A stretch of 64,000 bases of DNA from Bombus terrestris (GCF_910591885.1 NC_063274.1:12360164-12424163); one strand, 5' to 3'; positions 32,101 through 45,040 are shown, counted from the first letter of the stretch. The notes: generated from the sequence alone by a model not told the origin. Numbers and translations: made by a program.

Positions 32101-33600
32101 CTTCGTGATGGAAAATTTTCTAACCAACAAGGGCGAAGAGTCTCGGATTCTCTAGGGAAAACGTAAATGGCCACGATCATTACAGAGGTACCTTTCTTGC
32201 AACGTCAGAGCTCAATGATTTAGCAATTCACCCCCTGCAAGAGTCGCGTTGTAGACAATAACGAGACTAGTACACGTACCGACCATTCTACAAATACTTT
32301 GAATGACAGATTACTCGCCGGCTCGCCGCAAATCCCACGAAGATGCGTCGAAACTTTCGAGTCGCGTTGGTAGGTGTAACGTGAGCCGGGAATGGCGTTG
32401 GGACGTCAATCATGCGCGTCTCTTCGTGATGGTAACGGCGGGCTACCGCTTCCGTGTCGAGTCAGAAGTCAGGTATTAAACGTAATAATTACAATCGGCG
32501 TAGCCGCGTTGCGGTATGTTCACGTGACGACCAACGGGAGAACGATCGTTTCGTGGAAAATTGTGAAGCTGTCAAGCACACGAAAGGAACACGTTCGTCC
32601 TATCAAAACAAGAGAACGATCGATCAAGATAGAAATATATGGAAAAAGAAAGCATAAAGAAGAACAAGACGAAGGAGAAAGAGAAAGGGGATGAAGAACG
32701 GAAGAAGAAAACAAGGATAAAGAGAGAATCAACCCTATACAAGGTTAGAAAGCTCACGTACACGCGACATGCAAGGACGTATCGATTGAGCTACAGCGTT
32801 AGATCCCTGTTGCACGTAGACCAAATGACTACGTATTATTCCCCACTTACTCCTGCCGTTAGCTCGGCAAAGAATACGGGAACACGACGTGAAATCGCTC
32901 GCGTGCCGCATGAATCATCATTCATTTCGTGTTACGCGGGCTGACGTACGTGTCGGTGTTGTACACCTGCAGCTAAGTCTACGTGTGCAGAAGCGTGTCC
33001 ACGCGGTCTCTGAACGACGCCGGTCTGGTGGACGCCGGACTTTTATCTCTAGAATCGGTTTACATGACCGGCATCTGATAACACCGTCACCGAACACACC
33101 GGGATACCCCTTATTTACTCCGTTTTTACGCCGCCTATCCTCTTCCACCTTATACGTCCTCGCTCTTTTCCTCCCCTGGGTTTAGTCTCCATCGTAGTCT
33201 TCGTCGAGGGTACTTTCAGGGACAACCATGTAGGAGAAGCTACGATGCGATCTTTATCGTCGCTGTAGTTGTCTTCGAAATAGTCCATCGGTCGCTGATG
33301 GAATTCCGGGGAATCGTTTCCGTTAGTGTTTGGAAATGAGGCTCGAGCAAATAGCTCGACTGAAAGGTAACGAGCGAAGCTAGTTTGAGGACTTACGGAA
33401 CGTATGGTTCATCTTATACCCGGTTCTAGACTGGAATTGCATAGTGTTATTGCCGAGACAGGGAGTTGCGAATAGGTTGCTGGTCGATCTTCTTCCTGAA
33501 TTTAAGGGATGGAATGTTATTTATTGCGTGCCAGTAGGGGCAGATCGACGTTGCTCGTGAAAATTGGAGAGGACGATGCTTTAATGAAGCTTAATTTTGA
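32101..33600. other. Long CpG-containing island
   Basis: CpG-rich through most of 32100-33580. Plus frames of 98-101 codons (32392-32694, 32639-32944, 32889-33185) overlap each other and minus frames. A purine-rich block (AAGAAGAACAAGACGAAGG, GAAGAAGAAAAC) spans 32640-32730 and explains the Lys/Glu-rich plus frame and Ser/Leu/Phe-rich minus frame. No motif recognised. A minus-strand donor-like CGTTCC|GTAAGTCC is near 33391-33404. Candidate regulatory island; a noncoding exon is possible. Confidence 0.35.
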
Positions 33601-34045
33601 TTAGCTCTGTTCGATACTAGGATTTTTTCTACGTTTTATAATAAAAGTAGAAAATAAGATATATAATTTAAATGGATAGTTTGTAATTAGAAAATATAAT
33701 AAGAATTGAAAATATGTCTGATTACTATAATCATACCTATTGTACATCTAAATCTTTAAATCTTTCACTCTTTTGTATCATTAACTCGTTGAATTAATTT
33801 ATTACATATTATTCCGCCAACTAAATTAATCGACAAATTCTGTCTTCTAAAGTCTAATTTTCAAAATTATCAGGATTAAGTATCAGGAAAGGAATACAAA
33901 AACGGGACAGAACATATCCTATCTCTGAAAATCTAAAATATCTATTACATATCAGATCTTTCTCTTATCAAATACACAAATACCTTCTTTCCTGCCATAA
34001 CCATCGAAAACACCATCTACGAGATACGTCTCATACTCTATTCTC
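33601..34045. other. AT-rich noncoding stretch
   Basis: Nothing definable. Confidence 0.45.
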
Positions 34046-35420
34046 CCCAAACGGATTATTCATTACCAGCTTCCGGATAGAACGCGTCCCAGTGAAAGAT
34101 CCCACGTGCAACAACTCGACGAAGCGGATGATACGCTTAAATATCCAGTAGACCGGTGACAGTAGGAAGGAAGAGATCGCAGGACCGGCAAGCTGGTATC
34201 GAGGGTTGAACGTGCAAATCACGATTTTTAAGTGATCGTTACTCTCGTCGGCACTTAAGCTTCATTCACCGACAGACTATCCAAGCTATGTAGAGTAAGA
34301 AGATCGTAGCTCAGAAAATCTTTCTACTAGTACAGGCACGAGCTTTTCTCATTGGGCTCCTCGCCTTACGAATAATCGGAAAGATTCCTGAGGACGTGTT
34401 ACGATGACAAAATGGTAGGTCGGAAGACCAGACAGCGCACTTGGTTTTCAGGGGTTCACCACTGTTACGTGGTAGGGATATCAAACAAATTGAGTGGAGA
34501 TCCGGTCGTCTGCTCGTTTATAATGATATCAACGCGTCTGTCAACCCCATCTTCCCTCTTCTTCTCTCTTCGTTCCTGCATTTCTCTATTCTTTATTCCC
34601 TCTCACTCAATGGCCCTTTGTTTGCCTCTCCCTTGTTCCGTCTCGTTCTCTGTTTCGCTTTGATTTCGCGCCTCGCCGTTACCCTTTTCCCTGATTTTCC
34701 CACTACGTACCTCTTTTTCATCCCCCCCTCTCAATCCTAACAACACCGTCCCTCTTGTGTATACAAACGATCGACAACACACGCGCGTAGCTTCCACACG
34801 CATTTTGACGCGTAGTCGCGCGTGAACACGCACCGTATCGACGCGTTGCACAAAACTGGTATCATTACCGAGACCGAGCGTACAATGGAATCGCAGAACG
34901 TCATCGCGTTTCTCTTCTCACGGCTGTTGTCCGCTCGTTGTTCTCCACGAGACATCATTGCGCGGTGATTCTTTCATCCAGAGCAATACGCGAACGCAGG
35001 AGGTCGCGACGTCGACGATTCCTCATCGTCGCATGATTCTTCCCACTGTGTTTCTGTTTTCGCATTTGATCGCCAGAAAACCGTGTGTAATTCGCCGCGT
35101 CCCCTGTCGGTGGGAATTTTAACGAGCAGACAAATTGTCTCGTCGAATTGATCGTCAGTCGGATTCACGGCGCACGCGCGGTCAATAGCAGCGCGACAGT
35201 TTATCGACAGGGAAGATTGTTTCGCGTAATTTGTATTAATACTCGAAAGCAGTCTCGTTAATAGTTAAGCGTCCCGCATTAATTGCGATGCACTGCGGTT
35301 AATGAAATGTACCAGCGTGACAGCGTTGCCGTTTGACAATTCTGTGTGACGCGTTCCGTGTCATCCGCCGCGCCGGCGGATCCAGTTTCCCCGGAAACAT
35401 TGACGGCGTTTAACAAAAGT
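34046..35420. other. CpG-rich island with pyrimidine block and two dyads
   Basis: CpG-rich from about 34070. A C/T-rich block lies at 34540-34740 (plus frames there are Ser/Leu/Phe-rich artefacts; the minus frame is Arg/Glu-rich). Very CpG-dense at 34790-35190. Ends with the two inverted repeats at 35363-35398. Frames on both strands, none recognised. Confidence 0.4.
35363..35398. promoter_or_regulatory. Two adjacent dyads: ATCCGCCG-CGC-CGGCGGAT and GTTTCC-CC-GGAAAC
   Basis: A perfect 8-bp GC-rich inverted repeat with a 3-bp centre (35363-35381) is followed 3 bp later by a 6-bp inverted repeat (35385-35398). The second contains TTCCCCGGAA, which fits a STAT-type TTC-N4-GAA site. The first could extrude as a hairpin or bind a dimer. 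No gene frame spans it. The assignment to STAT is inference. Confidence 0.4.
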
Positions 35421-36690
35421 TCGTAACGAGATTTCGATGAATGCTACCATCTGTATATTTAATGCTTACAAGCATCATAAACGTTTCGTGTAATTGTTTA
35501 TTATTAGCACGTGCTTGGCTCGAACGAATGGCATAAATATTTATCCTTTTAACGGTATAGGATGCCACGTTGAATGTCATTGTTTATTCATTAAATCGAT
35601 TTGTATTTACGCCTTTTATACATCGAAAAATATAGTAGTGCTCACTTGGCTGTCACGCTGTGCTCGTTGCAGTAACGTATAATCAATGATAATGTAGTTA
35701 TTAATGAGTCGCTGGAATGATAAAATATTTATATTTTCTACTTCACAGCTAGGAAATTATTGTAATGAAGTTAATGATGTTCTGCAAAAAACGATTATAC
35801 CAAATATGTTGCTATTTAAATCACTTTTATACGATGATAATATACAATTAAGGGAAAAATGTCAGACGAACGTTGTTATGTTAACAGTAAACATCTACCT
35901 ACCACTCTCAGTAATTGTCATAACTCAGAGTATACTAAGTAATGGGTATGTGAGCATCGCTATAGCTATTTATAAATTGCGTCGGGCTGAACATATTTTT
36001 ATAACAAGCGGGAAACATCACACGGTATTCCAAATGGAATTCAAATTGGAAACGAAATTGTTTCAGCCGACGTAGAAAAATTAATAAAATCGTTTTCCAT
36101 TTTCCTGCCTGGCTGATCTCCCGACCCCTTGAAAACCATTGGACGTTCGGAAACATTAATAAAAAGAGATAATCTACCGAAATTGATTTCGTGTGTTGGT
36201 ACGCGAATAAAACTGTCCATAAAATAACAGAGAAATGCATGCGTACGCAGCTTACAACAGATTCTTTAAATTGTCAAAAATTTCAACAAAAATAATCAGA
36301 ATTTCATAACTTGTAAAACTTCTCTAAGAAAACTTCTTAAACCTTCTCACTCTATTTTATTAGCATACGTCATCTTCACAACGCCGCAAAAGTGATATAC
36401 AGAATCACTCATTACATTATTTAAACGATTTCAAAAATCGACAAACATTGTTCGAGTAATCTCAATTTAAGATACGTTCAAATCCTACCAATAATACAAT
36501 CAAAACAGTACTCCAACCTATTGTTTTAACAACTCCATTTAACAACATTGTTTCAGAAGGATTTGAACTTCCAAATCTCAAAATCTATCATCTGCTTATA
36601 AAAGCACTCCCCCAGTTTCCAAAGTCTGTGTCTTCCCTAAAATCTCATTGATCTTCGCAACCATCTATACTTCGCTTTCGCCCCTCAAAC
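35421..36690. other. AT-rich noncoding stretch with a 123-codon chance frame
   Basis: AT-rich. A plus frame at 35704-36075 (123 codons) has a hydrophobic middle (TVNIYLPLSVIVITQSIL) that could be mistaken for a membrane segment. It has no recognisable family features, no splice sites at its ends and no upstream promoter. One frame of this size is about what chance allows in 64 kb. I do not call a gene. Confidence 0.4.
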
Positions 36691-37065
36691 TTGTCGCGAA
36701 AAACTTTTCCTCCCTTATTCGAAATGTGATTATCCACGGCGCATTTTCGTCAATCGAGAAAAAATCTCGTGGAGAATCGTAACCTCGTTTGAGCATCTGT
36801 TTAGAGTTTAGGTCCATACGATTACGTGGAATCCGAAAGAGTGGTTTTTCGGGAGGATTAAGCCGAGGATGATTTTTCCCAGGCGAGCATCGCCGATTTT
36901 GCTCGAAGGATTTCGCGACACGACACTGCTCACGAGCTCGAGCGATGATTAATGACGTCGACCTCATATATCACCATCATTTTTCACGCATAGATGGGAG
37001 TCGTTGATGTTCCCTTTGGCTCGAGTCCGCTAACGCACATTCACACTCCATAAATGATGCGTATT
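36691..37065. other. CpG-containing island
   Basis: A 100-codon minus frame (36665-36967) is open across it; Arg/Asn-rich and unrecognised. Includes GCTCACGAGCTCGAGC near 36928-36943. Candidate regulatory block. Confidence 0.35.
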
Positions 37066-40000
37066 ACATATATGTGTGATGCGCATTTGCTGGAAGTATC
37101 TACTGCAACAACTAACGACTTGATTAGTGTAAAGAATGAAACAGGTTATTATATATGAAAGAAGAAAGGATGGTTAGCGATGAACGAATGTATTAAAACT
37201 GTATTATGGAAGGTTTTGATGTGAGATTTTGTTTCAAGCGAAAATCGCTTAGAACACCCATAGAGAAATCCGTTTTGGCAAATATTAGCAAAGTACACGT
37301 ATACTGGATTAATTTTCAAAGCCGTTTGACGTTCATGCACTGTTCAGGTTGATACAGCCTGGAACGTTAATTGGGAATTTAATAACTTTTCAGTAAAATA
37401 TTTAACACATGTGTAATTTATAAAGTTCTGTTTGTATGATGTAACGAACATGTTTCGCGTAGGAATGAAATTGTTTCAACGTAAATCTTATTTGTAGAAA
37501 TATTTAACGTACGTTATATGATATAAAAGTATTTAACAATTATAATAATATAAAATTACATGATACAAAATGAGAAAAATAAGGTTACTAAGAGAAAATT
37601 ATACGATAGACATTTGTTTTTTATAGAATGTCGCTAAAATTCAGTGAAAGAACAAATACGAATAGGTGGACGCAAGATAAAATAAACTTAATGCTGGTAC
37701 GGCAAACAAATCGGGTAAAATTTCGAACGAACCAATCGGCCGTGTGCCAATATTATCGGCGTGACTTTTCATCAATTTCTTGCACAATACTCGTGATTTA
37801 TACCGAGTGGCGGGAGCGGGTAAATATCGAAAGCGACGAGCACGCGAGAGAAGCACTTATCGCGCTAGTCATCGTGAAATATGTTATTGAAGCATCTTTC
37901 TCGCGGCGGACAAGAGTAGTCCTACGTAGAGTCTGTCATTCTGTAATTTACACACCAGAACGTATATTCTTGTGACGCGTCTGCACGCGAGAATCGATAG
38001 AGTCGTATCTCTCGTCTGCATTTCACCCGTTCGATCGCTTTTTATGACTTTTCTACGAACGTTCTTCATTTTTTAGGAATTGAGAAAAATCGTTATTTCA
38101 ATCGTTATTTTTTGCAATTTTGAAATATCGTTTTGATAAAAGTCATGTTTATTGTTTGAACGATATGCTTGTGGTATGAGTCAGTGAAAAATACTTCATT
38201 AAATTAATTAGGAATGATGACGATAGTTTATAACAGCGGTATCTTGCACAGCACAGTCCACAAAAATTGCTAGCAGATTTTGTTTGATGAAGGAAGTTCA
38301 TATCGCGCAATAAGGCAAATCGATTAGAATTTTATAAAACATAAGATCCTAACCAATCTTATCTTTCTACCAAATAAAACTCTTGTTCAACTTGAAATCA
38401 TCTATCCCTTCAACAAAAATCGAGAGATGTTTAAACATCGTGAAAAATCATGGTCACAGTTCATTATACGAGTAAATCGTTGCGTTTTCGTCGCGTTAAA
38501 AATTCGTTAATAAAAATTCGTGAAAAGAATGCGAATGGAGAAAGCCTGAGGCGTGTTTAATATTTAAACAGAGTGAGGGTTGGACTAATCCGCAAATCCC
38601 AAGAGATTCTCGCCGCTTAAACTATAACTTACGTTGCGTCGAGGAACTTGTCGAGGAACAGCCAAGTTTCTCGGCCGTGTTTTTCTTACGACAAGTGGTT
38701 AACATACTAGGAAGCTAAAAATTCGGTCTCAGCGTGCAAAAATACAACGTCTTCGTTTCCTACAACGCGAATGACGCGCTCGTAAACGAGATGCCGTTAA
38801 TTTGGTCAGCGAGAGACAAGCTTCATCTAGATATAGAACATGACTAGGCTAGCGAGGAATTATTAAACTGGCTCGTAATTGAATCTGACCGGCTTTTGAC
38901 CAGGTAGATACACATTCCAGGCTGCAGTCAATGCAGTGTCTTTGCTCTTGCGCTAAAAGCACGCATACACAACCGATCCCCCGTCAAACCACACGAGAGT
39001 CGACACTGTAGTCAACGATTTTTATTTTCCTCTTCTTTTTTTGAAAACTCGTTCATAGATATCCTGTTCTGAAATTTCTCTGGTAACGGTTTTCGTGACG
39101 TTAAATATTAACGCTCTAAAAATCTAGATATTTGAGGGCGACCAGGGTTTTGATATCATCGATGTTTTACGTTCTTGTTAGAGCAAATAGCTACCAGTTA
39201 GTGACGCTCCGTAGTAGGTCGAATGAACAAATGTTAAAGTTGGAGTAGAGTAAATATTGGAATTTTTGACCAGAAAAGTTATTTTCGTAAGGAAAGAGGT
39301 TTAAATTTAAGACAGGAAAAAGAGGATTTAGATCGCGAGAGATCGGGATAAAAACGGCTCTGACGCTGAAACTATTAAGTCAAAAAGATATGACCGAAAA
39401 AACTGTGCCTTAGAATCCAGACGATCAAGAAATCTTTAATCTTGGAAGTTTGGATTCAAGGATAACCTTGGAAAGTTTTGATAAAAGTTTTAAGAAAGCT
39501 AAGGAGCTTTAGAAATTTTAAGTTGATGTTTAATACTTGCTTCATATTTCCACCATTGATTTTATACGGATTGATTTACTGAGACAATATTTGTTAGAAC
39601 GTTTAATAGAACAACTTTGGAAAAACTCAATAACCCTGTTACAAGTTCTTATTTATTTTAAATAGGACGATTCGTGCACGTTTTACTTTAACGAGCAAAC
39701 ATTAGTATGAATGTCGTGCTCGCCAGTCCGCAGCAATACTTGTTCCACTGCAGGAGATGCGAATGTTTCATGAATATACCAAGGCCGTTTAGTATCTCGC
39801 TGTACGTGTACACATGAATGCTCAGAAAATTATGAATTTAAAAACTTTGCTTAATACGACTACGTACGCGATTCGGACTTGGAATCTCCTTCTGCTAAAT
39901 ATAAAGCAAAACAAACGTTGATCGTTCCCGCAATCCTAAATCTTCTCAAAATACCTTCAACGTTAGCGTATATTCAAATACGTAAATGCAAAATGTAAGC

Positions 40001-40190
40001 GCATGATCCCATAAAAATTCTACGAAACATGGAATATAATTTTGTAATATTAAAAACTAAGACATATACTTTTGAAAAAGACAAGTAGGATTTGTCCCAA
40101 GTTAACATCCAAGTTAACGTCTTATCCCTCAAAATTGTTCCTCGCTACACATTTCGGCACTCGAAACACGTAAATTTCATCTCTTCGTTG
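37066..40190. other. AT-rich stretch with three small CpG patches
   Basis: No gene. AT-rich at 37066-37640, 38080-38560 and 39050-40190. CpG-containing patches at 37720-38050 (115-codon plus frame 37628-37975, unrecognised), 38570-38840 and 38880-39010. GGCTTTTGACCAG|GTAGAT (38891-38909) looks superficially like an acceptor-donor junction but has a weak pyrimidine tract and donor. Confidence 0.4.
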
Positions 40191-40680
40191 ATTTTACTAC
40201 GCTATATCGTCTCCACCCACAGTACCCCTGCACAAAGAGGGCAGTTGGCGAATATTAGGTTCATCGTTTTCGCGAGGCGAGCAACCGAGTGCGGAAACAC
40301 GGAGTGAAAGAGGGGGGTTGGCTGAGAAAGCGGGCAGACAAGAGTAGGGAAGGAAAAGAAGGAAGAGAACCGGAGTAGAAGGCGACGCTTTTCCATCGAT
40401 GGAAGATTGAATAATTCAAAAGCGTCTTGCCCAGCGATTTTCAAACGGCGAGCGCCCACTTGTGCTTGCGGCCGCAATCCCTGGTCTAATTCCGCGTCTC
40501 CGAATAAATGCATACTATTAATGGAGAGGGGAGATGCTTTTACGTCTCGAATCGTATATCCAGCTCTTGCCTTAGCCGAGGCACACCGGGAATAGGGAAT
40601 TCCTCGGTCCGATCTCGATATTCACGACGATCGTCTACGGCCTCTCGCTCGGATAGGAAAATCGAAGGTAAGAGGTCTTA
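40191..40680 (+). other. CpG-rich island ending in a plus-strand donor-like site
   Basis: CpG-dense with overlapping frames on both strands (40202-40513 minus, 40407-40595 plus). It ends with ATCGAAG|GTAAGAGG (GT at 40668), a good 5' splice consensus. The two plus frames that stay open up to it are both short. No acceptor of matching strength lies upstream, so an exon is only a possibility. Confidence 0.3.
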
Positions 40681-41580
40681 ACTTTTTTCCCACAAGCTAT
40701 GCGTGCACGCTCTGATATTCCACGTTTCCACGCTTCGATATTCCGCTGAAACTTTCCGTGGCCAGCCCATTAAATCGCATCTAAGAATGAAACGGCCCAC
40801 TCGCCCTTTGGGAGAAACTAACTTACTTAACGTTTTGCGAATCATTGGAGTTGATGTTTCTAGAGAATTAATCGTAGTGTTGCTGAAAGAAGGATGAAGA
40901 TAGAAGTGGAAATTTTTTATCAATGATGAGAAAGATCATCGAGGTGGGAATGACTAAGGATTAATTAGAAAAGTATATGTGGAGTTTATCTATACGTATA
41001 TTTGTTAATCCCACTGTTCTCTTGACTTCTCTCTATATTTACATCTTTTCAAATAAGAAAATACGAAAACTAAATGTTTAAAAATTATTTGAATTTTATC
41101 GATACCTACTGAGATATGACACCCATCAAATCCGAGGAGAACAGGGTTAAATATAATACCTACATATACTGCTTTTGTAAAGTTGGTAAATTAAAGAATC
41201 ATTTTGTTAACAACAGTACGCTAATCCATCTCCAAGTCTAATTAGTCTATTCGAACTTTCCTAAACTTCAAACTTCCTATATCTTTTAGAATATTACATG
41301 CTTCATACCCACTTTACACAAAATTTCGATTCTCCCAATTAACATCCCTTTAACTCTTACCGTATTCGTAAAATAGTTAACAAGATTATAATTGCATATT
41401 TTTCTTATAAATTTCACAAATATAATAAAGAATTCGTTCACACGTTACAGCGATATTGTAACGTGAATTGAAAATAAAAATATTCGATAAATCAACCAGA
41501 TGATACAATGATTGGATCATACAGACCCAAATACGTATAAACCTAACAAGTTAAAAAGGATGACGAAAGTACAAACTTTA
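40681..41580. other. Noncoding stretch, AT-rich after 40880
   Basis: A mildly CpG-containing part up to 40880 has facing frames of 64 and 81 codons. The rest is AT-rich with nothing definable. Confidence 0.4.
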
Positions 41581-42120
41581 CCCTAATCGCACGCCTTCAT
41601 TCACAATCTCTCCCACCACAACCGTGTCGAACTTACATGCAGCGACGAGCGATCAAAGCGTTCGACAACCGAAGAACCAGGGTCAAAGGTGTCTGAAGCG
41701 TCGCGTCTGGTGCCCCGAGTGTCTCGTGTATCCGACTGGACGCACACAGTTACGCGCTGGCGCACGATACATCCAGTCTGTCCGTGTTCATCGCGTTGCA
41801 GCCAGTGCAGCACCGGAGGTTTTCGAACGTTGCGGATACAGCCACCCCACTAGAGAGAAGAGCGTCTAGTGTCAAGTGGCAGCGCGGAGCCGAGGGATAT
41901 CCTCGATGCCGCGGAAGAAGGGGAGGCGATGATTGTCGGCGAGAGGGATGGGCGAGCCCTGCGGTGGGGTGGCTTAGTGGTGAAAGGGAGCACGAGGATG
42001 GGCAGTAACGACGGCTTGTCGCATGCAGAATCGCGACTCGATGATTGTGATAAAACGCCGCCATTATTGTCGCCGTATAAAACTTCGTCGAACGCTTCTG
42101 ACTTCTTCTAGTTTAGATTT
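41581..42120. other. CpG-rich island
   Basis: Five frames of 70-104 codons overlap on both strands, so coding selection is unlikely. Very CpG-rich (GGCAGCGCGGAGCCGAGGG-type sequence around 41878-41897). A TATAAAAC lies at 42077-42084 without a well-placed initiator. It abuts the 84-bp tandem duplication. Confidence 0.4.
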
Positions 42121-42142
42121 TAAGACTCGCACGAACACGTCC

Positions 42143-42296
42143 AGTAATTTAGACAATTTGCGAATAATTTAGTAACTTACCATGTGTGAACACTAAAATT
42201 TAGTTGAGCAGTTTAGTAAAAGGTTCAATAATTTAGTCGAATTGTAAGTAATTTAGTAATTTTCCGTGTGTGAACACTAAGATTTAGTCGAGAAGA
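42143..42296. repeat. 84-bp tandem duplication built on AATTTAGT motifs
   Basis: Two units with an 84-bp period: (C/C)(A/G)TGTGTGAACACTAA(A/G)ATTTAGT begins at 42181 in unit 1 and 42265 in unit 2, and AATAATTTAGT/AGTAATTTAGT phrases flank both. Within the units the core ATTTAGT recurs at least six times. The second unit is shorter and ends about 42296. No coding frame. A local tandem duplication; it may be a small minisatellite or duplicated binding-site cluster. Confidence 0.75.
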
Positions 42297-42929
42297 TTGT
42301 TACCCCCTACCATTCACTTCAACAGTTAAACCTGTAATTCAATTGTACTAATCCCGAATTATTTACATGTGCTAAATCATCCACGAGCCTTTAAACTCAA
42401 TCTAATTAAGATTTTGGAAGATTTTAGGACATTTGAATGAAAATGCGTGTTGAAGGATTGATATAAGCGACTTTTTATTTTGAAGATTTGTTTCATTCAA
42501 AGCAGTTATAGTGTTAGTAATGTTAGGAGTGGTGTTTGAGATTTTAAAGGTTTGGTTTTAGAGGTTCGTAGAGGGATGATACGATATGATGTCGGTTTGA
42601 GAAGTTTAATGCCACGGTTAGGTTGGATGCTGGAGGATAAGTGGATTATGCCGCACAGTGTACAGACCATGTATATGAAATGTGTGTATGTACATAATGT
42701 CTGTATGCACATCATACATCGTGACGTTGAAGAATTTATGAGGGGTCTGAAGGTATTGTTATATTATGCTTTTTGTATTATATGATATAACATTCGTACA
42801 TAACAGTTTAAAAATTAAATTCGTCAGAACTAGAGCTGATCAATATATTTAGAAGTAATACATAGAGTTTGGATGGAAGAAAAATAGAACTAATAAAAAT
42901 ATTTTTGACTTCGTATAAATTCAGAAACT
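42297..42929. other. AT-rich noncoding stretch
   Basis: A facing pair of frames (42506-42715 minus, 42552-42785 plus) is unrecognised. TATG/CATA-rich phrases lie at 42660-42720. Confidence 0.4.
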
Positions 42930-43056
42930 ACACTTTCCTTTTATAGAAAAGAACCCATTCTTAAGTTAATAATAACGTAAAATATCAACTGCCTGTTGAA
43001 CTTATCACGATACTGTAAAATTCTAAAAAAAAAAAAAAAAAAAACACTTTCCTTTT
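42930..43056 (+). mobile_element. Short poly(A)-tailed retroposed insert with 13-bp target duplication
   Basis: The direct repeat ACACTTTCCTTTT occurs at 42930-42942 and 43044-43056. Between the copies lie about 82 bp of unique sequence (42943-43024) and a run of 20 A (43025-43044). A 3' poly(A) tract and a target-site duplication of this length are the signature of LINE-mediated reverse transcription of an RNA. The body (begins ATAGAAAAGAACCCATTCTT, ends ATACTGTAAAATTCT) matches no RNA I recognise. It could be a 5'-truncated LINE or SINE end, or a retrocopy of a small RNA or mRNA tail. Orientation is plus. Confidence 0.65.
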
Positions 43057-43680
43057 CGACTCGGAATAAAAACTCGTAACTTAAGTAGCTCATCCATAAA
43101 TCGTTTTACTTGAAAACCCTTTATTCAAAATTTATTAGAAGTCTTCTAAGAAAAATTCCATTTAAAATAGCCACGACATTTTACCAAAAGGGAAATGTCA
43201 AAGTCGCGGGTATTACCGTGCCTCTCAAACCCTTGAATCGAATCGGGCGCGGAATTCGACCATATTCTTCGAGGATTTGCCAAGATTTACAGCAGCGAAT
43301 AAACTCGCGTTCACGCAGTGTTCCGGATTCTGTAACTGCATTCAATGCGCTCGAGCCTGAAATATGGGTAAACGTTACACTGCAAGTATTACCGCGTCAC
43401 CGACGATGAAGGTGTTATATTTCCGCGCTGTTACGCGGAATCTCGCCCCGACACGCGGCTTACGCCAGATCCCCTGCAGTCGAATAGGTTCACGCTGAAA
43501 CTACCTGAATATCGTATTTCATGTGTGTATATCACGCACCGCAGTTCTTGTTTCATTCGTGGCGGAACGTTGATTGGAACGCGATCTAGCCGATGCGACG
43601 TTCTTCTCTTGGTTGAAATTTTCTTTGTCCCGTGAGTAGGTACGAACGTCCACGATTCAACGAGAAAGAGCAAGAATCCT
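43057..43680. other. CpG-containing island
   Basis: CpG-rich at 43200-43670. A 99-codon plus frame (43110-43409) and an 80-codon minus frame (43431-43673), both unrecognised. Confidence 0.35.
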
Positions 43681-45040
43681 AGAAACGAGCATTTAGTTGA
43701 TTGCCTTTCAGCATTAATTGAAATAATATTGGTAATACGATTACTCTGAATTATTTTTATTTTTCGGATATTTTATTATTGCGTAGTTTCAAATGAATAG
43801 ATGCTATGTTTTTACTTTCATATTGTTAAAAATTTTGGATCTTAATAGCCGAAATAATGGTATAGGAACCATTCATCGATACACACTTGCACGCACTTTC
43901 TTCCATACTAGACTGTTAACAAACTGAACAGTCAATTTACATTTCTTTGTTTTCGAGACGCCGCGCATACATATACTTCCACACACTGATATTCACATAC
44001 ATTTATCACTACTACGCAGCTAATCTAGTCTAGCACATAAAATTATACATATCTCAATACATATTTTACTATTGAATGTACTAGTGAACAATTGTTAAAT
44101 ATTAAGTGAAGCATTTAAGTCATTGATAACTGATTGGTGAAATTGTTAAAAAAATAGAGGATTATTTATAAGTGTGTATTGTACAAGCAGATTGTTACGG
44201 AAAGTTGAATACCTCGACTGTACAAAATAAGAAAACATCGTCAACTAACTTCTTCGAATAATTGAGATTAACGAAAGAAATTTGAGTTATGCAACAAAGA
44301 AGCTTAAGATTACAATAAGGCTTATGATAATATAGTAGCATTGCCATGAAGGAAATAATTGTGGAAAGGAAAGATTATGGTATTGTGACAAAAGTTCGTG
44401 AAACATCATCTCGCAGTTGGCAAATGGTTGACCGAGACATTTCTTTATATTAGGCTCATAAAGGCTTCAGCCAGAGATTGCTACGTTTCTCATTCTCTCC
44501 AAACTCGTTCTCCAGTAGTCGCATGCCGAGTTCAAGCTAATTTTACAGTACAATCCTGTGACGGTCTGTTCCTATTTTCGTATTTCATGAATTATTTGAT
44601 ATTTTCCTTTGTCAATGTCTGTGACACTTGAAATTCCGAAGTCTGTGCGACTGCTTCAATATCTTAATAACTTTAACATCGTCCTTGTCGCACTTTGTAC
44701 ATTTTAGAATAAATTTTTTAATGTATTTATCTATTCACGATATGACCACCCTATTCTCCTTTCAATTTTCCTCCCACCATCTACTAGTGAAACTAATAAA
44801 ACTAAATAAAACATGCTAGTAGGAATAAAGGAAAAAAAGATCAGTCTGCGAATTTTTATATTTTTATGGACACGATTAAAGAAATAAAATTCAAATAGGT
44901 ATTCGCTTTACTTATTAAAAATTATAATAAGTACCTTATTTTGGAAATTTTGTATATTTTTATATATGTACATTATACTATATGATAAACGTAGTATAAA
45001 AAAGATGTACCACAGTAAAGAAAACACGCGGATAAATCGA
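43681..45040. other. AT-rich noncoding stretch
   Basis: No gene. Short frames at 44398-44819 are chance-level. A small CpG patch at 44440-44570. Confidence 0.45.

Noticed and set aside
35704..36075. 123-codon frame with a hydrophobic stretch as a chemoreceptor fragment
   Set aside because: No receptor signature residues; about one frame of this size is expected by chance in AT-rich DNA of this window.
38891..38909. Second recursive splice site GACCAG|GTAGAT
   Set aside because: Short pyrimidine tract and a poor donor (GTAGAT).
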